From an uncultured Alistipes sp. (lineage in GTDB: Bacteria; Bacteroidota; Bacteroidia; Bacteroidales; Rikenellaceae), in contig CAAGHX010000156.1 of NCBI GenBank assembly GCA_900769745.1, positions 1 through 8,901 of the forward strand: a stretch of DNA of 8,901 nucleotides, read 5' to 3'. The stretch's first letter is position 1. The number at the start of each line of letters is the position of its first letter. The notes under the pieces are model-generated. The model searched no databases and was not told the DNA's origin. It was given only the letters and a program-made list of their open reading frames with translations. Below, piece after piece: positions 1-5,020 of this stretch. A program made the position numbers and the translations under genes.

Positions 1-33
1 GAATTCAAAATTCAAAATTCAGAATTCAAAATT
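1..33. repeat. AATTCAA heptamer tandem repeat, copy A
   Basis: Four complete heptamers AATTCAA, AATTCAA, AATTCAG, AATTCAA run from 2 to 29, followed by a partial AATT at 30-33. The same unit recurs at 1279-1299 and, inverted, at 1599-1630, always outside genes. The array may extend left of the window. The rest of the ruvX leader (34-91) is AT-rich. Its only promoter-like string is a TA followed by a T run and G at 72-80, which does not fit the -7 consensus spacing and lies too near the start codon, so no ruvX promoter is called. Confidence 0.8.
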
Positions 34-91
34 GTGATTTTGGGATTTTGAGCGAATTGGCTGAGGCGAGATATTTTTTGAATGTTCTAAT

Positions 92-538
92 ATGGGCAGA
101 ATTATAGCCATAGACTATGGAACTAAGCGCACGGGGTTGGCCGTTACCGACCCCTTGCGTATTATTGCAAGTGCGCTCGCAACGGTTGAGACCAAGCAGT
201 TGGAGAAATACCTGGCAGACTATTTTTCAAAGAACGACGTTGATATAATAGTGCTGGGCAAACCCTCGCAGATGAATGGTCAGCCCTCGGAGACTATGCG
301 CTTCATAGAGCCGCTGGCGGGGCGTCTGCGTCACGCCTATCCCGAGAAGAAGGTGGTGCTCTACGATGAGCGCTTCACCTCGGTGATGGCGCACCGCACG
401 ATATTGGATAGCGGCATAGGCAAGATGGCTCGCCGCGACAAGGCCCTGGTCGATAGAATCTCGGCTACGATAATCCTGCAATCCTATATGGAGTCGGCCG
501 AGTATAACGGCGACAGCTTCGGCGGAGTCTTCAAATAA
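92..538 (+). CDS. ruvX: RuvX/YqgF putative pre-16S rRNA nuclease
   Basis: This 148-residue protein has the RNase H-like fold signature of the YqgF/RuvX family. The family was first named a Holliday-junction resolvase and is now best supported as the nuclease that trims the 5' end of 16S rRNA. The opening strand carries D8 in the pattern D-x-G-x-K-R-x-G (residues 8-15). The second acidic residue is E93 in the YDERFTS segment (91-97). The third is D121 in DRISATIIL (121-129). All three expected carboxylates are present and the length is normal for the family. The ATG at 92 puts MGRIIAIDYG directly at the first beta strand, as in homologues. No Shine-Dalgarno is visible, which is usual in Bacteroidota. 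The gene lies 18 bp ahead of def and is probably co-transcribed with it. Confidence 0.95.
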   Translation: MGRIIAIDYGTKRTGLAVTDPLRIIASALATVETKQLEKYLADYFSKNDVDIIVLGKPSQMNGQPSETMRFIEPLAGRLRHAYPEKKVVLYDERFTSVMAHRTILDSGIGKMARRDKALVDRISATIILQSYMESAEYNGDSFGGVFK

Positions 539-556
539 TGATGTAAAAGATAGATT

Positions 557-1102
557 ATGATATATCCAATTGTAATTTACGGTTCGCAGACACTGCGTAA
601 CAAGTCGGTGGATATCACTCCCGACTACCCAGAGCTCAAGAAGCTCATCGACGATATGTTCCTCACGCTCACCGAGGCTTCGGGCGTGGGCCTTGCTGCT
701 CCTCAGATTGGCAAGAACATCCGTCTCTTTATTGTTGACTGCACACCTTGGGGCGATGACGACCCAGCGCTGGCCGACTATAAGAAGGTCTTTATCAATG
801 CCGAGATTTACGAGACATCGGAGGAGACCGACCTCTTCAACGAGGGTTGCTTGTCGTTGCCTGGCCTGCACGAGGATGTACGCCGCCCTGTGGCTATCCG
901 TATGCGTTGGCTCGACGAGAACTTCGAGGAGCACGACGAGGAGATTGATGGCCTGCCAGCACGCGTTATCCAGCACGAGTACGACCACCTCGAGGGTAAG
1001 GTCTTCACCGACCGCGTAACCCCTCTGCGTCGCAACCTCTTAAAGGGTAAGATGACGAAGTTGGCGAATGGTAAGTATCGTTGTGCCTACAAGACTAAAT
1101 AA
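557..1102 (+). CDS. def: Peptide deformylase
   Basis: This 181-residue metalloenzyme removes the formyl group from the initiator methionine of nascent proteins at the ribosome exit. All three family motifs are intact: GVGLAAPQ at 43-50, EGCLS at 96-100 and HEYDH at 140-144. The predicted metal ligands are C98, H140 and H144, and the general acid/base is E141. The C-terminal tail (153-181) is basic. The start at 557 follows an A-rich stretch and gives the usual N-terminus, with a Pro-Ile-x-x-Tyr-Gly opening. The gene is 18 bp downstream of ruvX. Its final AAA codon and TAA stop form the outer end of a long imperfect palindrome (1097-1223), and a strong terminator follows at 1298-1325. A long antisense reading frame across the gene is a by-product of codon composition. 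Confidence 0.97.
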   Translation: MIYPIVIYGSQTLRNKSVDITPDYPELKKLIDDMFLTLTEASGVGLAAPQIGKNIRLFIVDCTPWGDDDPALADYKKVFINAEIYETSEETDLFNEGCLSLPGLHEDVRRPVAIRMRWLDENFEEHDEEIDGLPARVIQHEYDHLEGKVFTDRVTPLRRNLLKGKMTKLANGKYRCAYKTK

Positions 1103-1223
1103 ATTGTCTAATGCGGCTCTTTTGGCGTCTTGCTCGTTCTCGAAATCCTCACATACGTTAAGTATGCTGCGGTTTCTCGAACTTCGGCAATCCTCAAAAT
1201 AGCTCGCCTTATACAATTTATTT
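1097..1223. repeat. ~127-bp imperfect palindrome with 11-bp terminal inverted repeats
   Basis: The ends AAATAAATTGT (1097-1107) and ACAATTTATTT (1213-1223) are perfect inverted repeats. The two arms stay largely complementary inward through internal loops and close on CATAC (1152-1156), loop GTTAA, GTATG (1162-1166). The element begins inside the last sense codon of def and includes its stop. As RNA it would form a single long hairpin in the 3' UTR of def. The shape fits a non-autonomous palindromic repeat of REP or MITE type. I have the impression of meeting similar sequence, and spurious peptides from it, in other Bacteroidales genomes, but that could not be checked here. No clear target-site duplication is visible. 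Confidence 0.7.
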
Positions 1224-1276
1224 TGGCAGAGGGGTCATAAAACCATCGTAAGATGGCTATTTCGGCATCTGCTGAG
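1222..1276 (+). other. Possible structured RNA segment in the def 3' UTR
   Basis: TTTGGCAGA (1222-1230) can pair, with G-U wobbles, with TCTGCTGAG (1268-1276) to close a domain. Inside it is a perfect hairpin CCATC (1243-1247), loop GTAA, GATGG (1252-1256), whose loop is of the GNRA class. AGATG (1251-1255) can instead pair with CATCT (1266-1270), giving a competing fold. No known RNA family was recognised. It could be a processed 3'-UTR RNA or chance structure between the palindrome and the terminator. Confidence 0.3.
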
Positions 1277-1278
1277 AG

Positions 1279-1299
1279 AATTTAAAATTCAAAATTTAA
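1279..1299. repeat. Heptamer tandem repeat, copy B (degenerate)
   Basis: Three consecutive heptamers read AATTTAA, AATTCAA, AATTTAA. They keep the period of the repeats at 2-33 and 1599-1630 with a C-to-T change in the outer units. The last unit runs into the A side of the terminator stem that follows. Confidence 0.65.
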
Positions 1300-1325
1300 A
1301 GAGGACCAGGTGTCCTCTTTTTTTT
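1298..1325 (+). terminator. Rho-independent terminator of ruvX-def
   Basis: The stem AAAGAGGAC (1298-1306) pairs perfectly with GTCCTCTTT (1312-1320) around loop CAGGT, and the T run extends to 1325 (eight Ts from 1318). It is ideally placed to end the ruvX-def transcript about 195 nt after the def stop. The flank on the other side is A-rich on the plus strand, so weak termination of minus-strand RNA is also possible. Confidence 0.85.
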
Positions 1326-1356
1326 GTGCCCTGCGAGTGACGCGGTGAATTTTGCA

Positions 1357-1406
1357 AATTACAGTAATTACACATCTGTAATGGCTGTAATCTGTAATTA
1401 TGTAAT
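1357..1406. repeat. TGTAAT/ATTACA cluster forming nested hairpins
   Basis: ATTACA occurs at 1358-1363 and 1367-1372, and TGTAAT at 1377-1382, 1386-1391, 1393-1398 and 1401-1406. ATTACAG (1358-1364) pairs with CTGTAAT (1385-1391), and inside it ATTACA (1367-1372) pairs with TGTAAT (1377-1382) around loop CATC. This makes a 13-bp hairpin with one 2x2 internal loop. AATTACAG (1357-1364) can alternatively pair with CTGTAATT (1392-1399). It could be a repeated binding site or an RNA structure; no gene lies next to it. Confidence 0.55.
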
Positions 1407-1510
1407 AATATATATACATCATACCCCAGAAGCGTAGCCGGCGATTGGGTGTCTTACGGCACTTTTACGATTTACCTTGTCGCAAAGTCACTTTTTGCGC
1501 GGTTGTTTCC

Positions 1511-1518
1511 CAAAGGTA
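1511..1518 (-). promoter_or_regulatory. Orphan minus-strand -7 box TACCTTTG
   Basis: The minus strand reads TACCTTTG, a perfect match to the Bacteroidota -7 consensus TAnnTTTG and identical to the box in front of mnmA. No convincing -33 TTTG is seen upstream. Transcription from about 1505 leftward would meet no gene before the hairpin at 1298-1325, giving a non-coding RNA of about 200 nt if the box is active. Confidence 0.35.
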
Positions 1519-1598
1519 GATTTCTACATTTTTATATACTTGCTAACAAGTTCTAATCACTCAAACAAATATAAAAATGTGAAATGACGGAGATATAT

Positions 1599-1630
1599 AA
1601 TTTTGAATTTTGAATTTTGAATTCTGAATT
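1599..1630. repeat. Heptamer tandem repeat, copy C (inverted)
   Basis: On the plus strand a partial AATT (1599-1602) is followed by TTGAATT three times (1603-1623) and CTGAATT (1624-1630). This is the reverse complement of the array at 1-33, with the same single AATTCAG variant unit but in a different slot. It lies immediately beyond the T run of the ppdK terminator. Confidence 0.8.
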
Positions 1631-1662
1631 AAAAAAAACTCCCCACCCGAGAGGGTAGGGAG
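1631..1662 (-). terminator. Rho-independent terminator of ppdK
   Basis: On the minus strand, a stem formed by 1653-1662 and 1639-1648 (ten positions, one mismatch at 1644/1657, 4-nt loop at 1649-1652) is followed by eight Ts (complement of the A run 1631-1638). It begins 28 bp past the ppdK stop, a standard position. Confidence 0.9.
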
Positions 1663-1690
1663 CTGATATAATCGATTAATATGTGTTCGA

Positions 1691-4420
1691 TTACTTCTGG
1701 TTGAGTGCAGCGTGAGCAGCAGCCAAACGTGCGATAGGCACACGGAATGGAGAGCAGCTTACGTAGTTCAAACCAGCGTAGTGGCAGAACTCAACTGATG
1801 ATGGCTCACCACCGTGCTCACCACAGATACCACACTTCAACTCAGGACGTGTACCACGGCCCTTGAATACAGCCTCGCGTACCAACTGACCTACACCGTT
1901 GCGGTCCAATACCTGGAATGGGTCGGCCTTCAAGATGTTCTTCTCCAAGTATACTGGCAAGAACTTAGCGATATCGTCACGTGAGAAACCGAGTGTCATC
2001 TGAGTCAAGTCGTTTGTACCGAATGAGAAGAACTCAGCAACCTCAGCAATCTGGTTAGCTGTAACAGCAGCACGTGGAACCTCGATCATTGTACCTACCA
2101 TATAGTCAATCTTGTCGTTGCGCTCAGCAAATACCTGCTTTGCAACCTCGTCGATGATGTTCTTCTGGTAGCGGAGCTCCTTGTGGTTACCCACCAATGG
2201 AACCATGATCTCAACCTTCACGTCGATACCTGTAGCCTTCACGTTCATTGCAGCCTCCAAGATAGCACGTGCCTGCATCTCAGTGATCTCTGGGTAAGTG
2301 TTACCCAAACGGCAACCACGGTGACCCAACATTGGGTTAACCTCGTGCAAGTACTCAACCTTAGCTACAACCTCCTCGTATGAGATACCCATAACCTCAG
2401 CCATCTCGCGCTGCTCCTTCTCTGTGTTAGGAGCGAACTCGTGCAATGGTGGGTCGAGCAAACGTACGATTACTGGGTAACCCTTCATAGCCTTGAACAA
2501 GCCCTCGAAGTCACCACGCTGCATTGGGAGCAACTTGCCCAACGCTACACGGCGGCCAGCCTCGTCGTCAGAGAGAATCATCTCGCGAACAGCCTTGATA
2601 CGCTCGCCCTCGAAGAACATATGCTCTGTACGGCACAAACCGATACCCTCAGCACCAAATGCAAATGCCTGAGCAGCATCACGTGGAGTATCAGCGTTAG
2701 CACGAACCTTCATAGTTGCGTACTTACCAGCAAGCTCCATGAGCTCACCGAAGTCACCGCTGAGGTCAGCATCCTGAGTAGCTACCTGACCCAAGTAAAC
2801 CTCACCTGTTGAACCGTTGAGTGAAATCCAGTCACCCTCCTTAATCTCGTAGCCGTTAACCTTGATTGTGCGAGTCTTATAGTCGATGTTGAGCTCACCA
2901 GCACCTGATACGCAGCACTTACCCATACCACGAGCAACAACGGCTGCGTGAGATGTCATACCACCGCGAGCTGTAAGGATACCAGCTGCGTCCAACATAC
3001 CCTTCAAATCCTCTGGAGATGTCTCGATACGAACCAAGATAGCCTTCTGGCCTGTCTCTGCCAATACCTTCTCAGCGTCCTCAGCGAAGAATACTACTGG
3101 ACCTGTTGCAGCACCTGGAGATGCTGGAAGACCCTTAACGATAACCTTAGCGTTCTTGATAGCTGTCTTGTCGAATACTGGGTGCAAGAGCTCATCCAAC
3201 TTAGCAGGCTCGCAGCGCAAAACTGCAGTCTTCTCGTCGATAAGACCCTCGTGCAACATATCGATAGCGATCTTAACCATCGCAGCACCTGTACGCTTAC
3301 CGTTACGGCACTGCAACATCCACAACTTACCGTCCTGGATTGTGAACTCGATATCCTGCATATCCTTGAAGTAAACCTCCAAGTGGTTCTGAATCTCGTT
3401 CAACTCAGCATATACTGTAGGCATAACCTCCTCCAAAGATGGGTACTTTGTAGCACGCTCCTCCTCAGAGATGTTCTGAGCCTTAGCCCAACGACGTGAA
3501 CCCTCGATTGTGATCTGCTGTGGTGTACGGATCCCTGCCACAACGTCCTCACCCTGAGCATTGATAAGATACTCACCGTTGAAGATGTTCTCACCAGTAC
3601 CTGCGTCACGTGAGAAAGCAACACCAGTAGCTGAGTTCTCACCCATGTTACCGAATACCATCGCCTGAACTGATACTGCTGTACCCCACTCAGCTGGGAT
3701 GTTGTTGAGCTTACGATAGAGGATAGCGCGCTCGTTCATCCATGAACCGAATACTGCGCAAACAGCACCCCACAACTGCTCCCATGGGCAAGCTGGGAAG
3801 TCCTTACCTGTCTGGTTCTTAACAGCAGCCTTGAATGCTGTAACCAACTCCTTCAAATCCTCTACTGTGAGGTCTGTATCCATTGTGATACCACGCTTCT
3901 CCTTCTGAGCCTCGATAATCTCCTCGAATGGATCCTGGTCCTCCTTTGATACTGGCTTCATACCCAATACCACGTCACCGTACATCTGTACGAAACGACG
4001 ATATGAATCCCAAGCAAAACGTGGGTTACCTGTACGCTTAGCAACAGCCTCAACAGCCTCGTCGTTCATACCGAGGTTGAGGATTGTATCCATCATACCT
4101 GGCATAGAAGCGCGAGCACCTGAACGTACAGACACGAGCAAAGGCATCTCATTGTCGCCAAAACGCATACCTGTAAGCTTCTCGATGTTCTGGATAGCCT
4201 TCTCTACCTCAGGACGAAGAATCTCGATTACAGCCTCCTTACCCTTGCTGTAGTACTCAGCACAAACCTCAGTTGTGATAGTGAATCCCGGAGGTACGGG
4301 AATGCCGATGAGGTTCATCTCTGCCAAGTTGGCACCCTTACCACCGAGCAACTCTCTCATTTTACCATTACCCTCAGCCTCTTTGTTACCGAAGGTATAG
4401 ACGCGTTTTACATCTGCCAT
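1691..4420 (-). CDS. ppdK: Pyruvate,phosphate dikinase
   Basis: This 909-residue cytoplasmic enzyme interconverts pyruvate + ATP + Pi and PEP + AMP + PPi, letting anaerobes run this step of glycolysis or gluconeogenesis with pyrophosphate. The N-terminal ATP-grasp domain starts with GGKGANLAEM (26-35). The swivelling phosphohistidine domain has GGMTSHAAVVARG (486-498), with H491 as phosphocarrier and T489/S490 beside it. The C-terminal PEP/pyruvate barrel shows R597 (GLCRTEHMF), R653 (RLLDPPLHEF), E737 (VEIMVPLVG), N803-D804 (GTNDLTQM) and the CGICGEHGGEP loop with C866, the expected proton donor. Length is normal for the family. The ATG at 4420 gives MADVKRVYTFGNKEAEG, matching homologues. 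The frame stays open upstream to 4576, but that stretch overlaps the promoter and is AT-rich leader. The gene has its own promoter (4543-4550) and terminator (1631-1662). Confidence 0.97.
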   Translation of the reverse strand: MADVKRVYTFGNKEAEGNGKMRELLGGKGANLAEMNLIGIPVPPGFTITTEVCAEYYSKGKEAVIEILRPEVEKAIQNIEKLTGMRFGDNEMPLLVSVRSGARASMPGMMDTILNLGMNDEAVEAVAKRTGNPRFAWDSYRRFVQMYGDVVLGMKPVSKEDQDPFEEIIEAQKEKRGITMDTDLTVEDLKELVTAFKAAVKNQTGKDFPACPWEQLWGAVCAVFGSWMNERAILYRKLNNIPAEWGTAVSVQAMVFGNMGENSATGVAFSRDAGTGENIFNGEYLINAQGEDVVAGIRTPQQITIEGSRRWAKAQNISEEERATKYPSLEEVMPTVYAELNEIQNHLEVYFKDMQDIEFTIQDGKLWMLQCRNGKRTGAAMVKIAIDMLHEGLIDEKTAVLRCEPAKLDELLHPVFDKTAIKNAKVIVKGLPASPGAATGPVVFFAEDAEKVLAETGQKAILVRIETSPEDLKGMLDAAGILTARGGMTSHAAVVARGMGKCCVSGAGELNIDYKTRTIKVNGYEIKEGDWISLNGSTGEVYLGQVATQDADLSGDFGELMELAGKYATMKVRANADTPRDAAQAFAFGAEGIGLCRTEHMFFEGERIKAVREMILSDDEAGRRVALGKLLPMQRGDFEGLFKAMKGYPVIVRLLDPPLHEFAPNTEKEQREMAEVMGISYEEVVAKVEYLHEVNPMLGHRGCRLGNTYPEITEMQARAILEAAMNVKATGIDVKVEIMVPLVGNHKELRYQKNIIDEVAKQVFAERNDKIDYMVGTMIEVPRAAVTANQIAEVAEFFSFGTNDLTQMTLGFSRDDIAKFLPVYLEKNILKADPFQVLDRNGVGQLVREAVFKGRGTRPELKCGICGEHGGEPSSVEFCHYAGLNYVSCSPFRVPIARLAAAHAALNQK

Positions 4421-4495
4421 AAATTCGTGGTTTTTAATTTTGTTTATTGAAATATTGTATTGTTTGCTTTGTTTTCCTCTTTTTTGCAAAATCGT

Positions 4496-4512
4496 GCAGA
4501 GTGATTCTCTGC
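4496..4512 (-). other. Hairpin in the ppdK 5' leader
   Basis: GCAGAG (4496-4501) and CTCTGC (4507-4512) form a perfect 6-bp stem with a 5-nt loop, inside the predicted ~115-nt leader of ppdK. No T run follows it in the direction of transcription, so it is not a terminator. It could affect mRNA stability or translation; no riboswitch family was recognised. Confidence 0.45.
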
Positions 4513-4542
4513 CGCCCATACGCACGTCGCGCATACGAGCTA

Positions 4543-4550
4543 CAAAGTTA
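4543..4550 (-). promoter_or_regulatory. ppdK promoter, -7 box TAACTTTG
   Basis: The minus strand reads TAACTTTG, a perfect TAnnTTTG box. A TTTG lies 23 nt upstream, slightly farther than the usual 19-21, with an overlapping TTG-type match closer in. The start of transcription would fall near 4535-4538, leaving a leader of about 115 nt before the ATG at 4420. Confidence 0.6.
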
Positions 4551-4576
4551 AGACTTTTTTGCGAATCAGCAAGCAA

Positions 4577-4947
4577 ATTCTAAAAATATGTTTGCAGCAA
4601 TCGACCCAATATTTTCCTCGCTCTTGTGCGTGTGTGAACGGATGTAGCGAGGTAGTTGTGTGATATGTTTGAATATCAGTGCTTTGCATCGGTTATGCTG
4701 GCTCGATATCCTGCCTTGGGGAGGCTTGTTGCGATGGTTGTGGCACGGCTTGGCCTTGTGGAGCCGCTTCTTGCTGTGCGCTCAACGATGGCTCTGACCG
4801 CCAGCAGAGGCTGCGACAAACTCTTTTGGGATAGTAAAATAATTTGGAAAAGTAGAGTAATATTGTTCGATTTATCGTCGCATAAAATGGGGCATACTTA
4901 GGGCTATTTCTGCAAAAAGCATACCGAGAATGGCTGCTCTTGAATTA
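4577..4947. other. Intergenic region between mnmA and ppdK, no convincing gene
   Basis: No recognisable gene is present. A plus-strand frame with ATG at 4665 and stop at 4899-4901 (78 codons) has no recognisable product. A TATGTTTG match to the -7 consensus (4664-4671) overlaps that ATG, so it cannot serve it. On the minus strand a frame without a start codon runs from about 4945 to the stop at 4693-4695, and its last 33 codons encode a proline/glutamine/alanine-rich peptide. The centre (about 4690-4820) is more GC-rich than its flanks, which would fit a decayed gene. Small hairpins (CGGCT 4746-4750 with AGCCG 4762-4766; CTCTG 4792-4796 with CAGAG 4805-4809) are weak. Confidence 0.4.
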
Positions 4948-5002
4948 ACTTTTATTGCGCTTTTATTGCACTTTTATTGCACTTTTATTGCACTTTGATT
5001 AC
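4948..5002. repeat. 11-bp tandem repeat downstream of mnmA
   Basis: The unit ACTTTTATTGC occurs at 4948-4958, 4959-4969 (first base G), 4970-4980 and 4981-4991, followed by a decayed fifth unit at 4992-5002. On the minus strand this puts an AAAA run once per helical turn, 18 bp after the mnmA stop codon. Such phased A tracts often bend DNA, and exact tandem units are open to copy-number change by slippage. Confidence 0.85.
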
Positions 5003-5020
5003 GCCTGAGCTACTCCACAA

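Larger units (their letters stand above)
1326..1598. other. Intergenic region between convergent def and ppdK, no gene
   Basis: No credible coding sequence is present. The region holds a cluster of TGTAAT/ATTACA words (1357-1406), an AT stretch (about 1400-1420), a more GC-rich patch (about 1424-1500) with a small hairpin CGCAAA (1481-1486) against TTTGCG, and a minus-strand promoter-like box (1511-1518). A minus-strand frame of about 46 codons starting near 1421 runs through the terminator hairpin and the heptamer repeat, so I do not regard it as a gene. The region could host a small RNA or be made of dispersed repeat sequence. Confidence 0.5.

Noticed and set aside
227..988. 253-codon minus-strand open frame across ruvX and def
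   Set aside because: It lies antisense to two genes with intact catalytic motifs, spans their junction and shows no recognisable domain; it arises from codon composition.
1224..1276. Riboswitch or attenuator
   Set aside because: It lies downstream of def and the next gene is convergent, so there is no downstream gene on that strand to control.
1326..1423. Minus-strand small ORF starting near 1421
   Set aside because: It reads through the TGTAAT cluster, the terminator hairpin and the heptamer repeat, so its sequence is explained by those elements.
2183..3499. Several plus-strand frames of 66-183 codons inside ppdK
   Set aside because: All are antisense to the strongly conserved ppdK sequence and have biased, low-complexity translations; shadows.
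4421..4576. N-terminal extension of PpdK by up to 52 residues
   Set aside because: The extension is AT-rich leader, includes the promoter box, and has no counterpart in PPDK proteins, which start at the equivalent of MADVKRVYTF.
4740..4815. GC-richer hairpin-prone patch considered as an SRP-like or other structural RNA
   Set aside because: The conserved SRP loop sequence is absent, the stems are 5 bp or shorter, and no tRNA-like GTTCGA arm with matching acceptor was found.
4656..4901. Plus-strand small gene (81 codons from TTG, 78 from ATG 4665)
   Set aside because: No recognisable product, its only promoter-like box overlaps the ATG, and its composition changes abruptly midway. Not called as a CDS.
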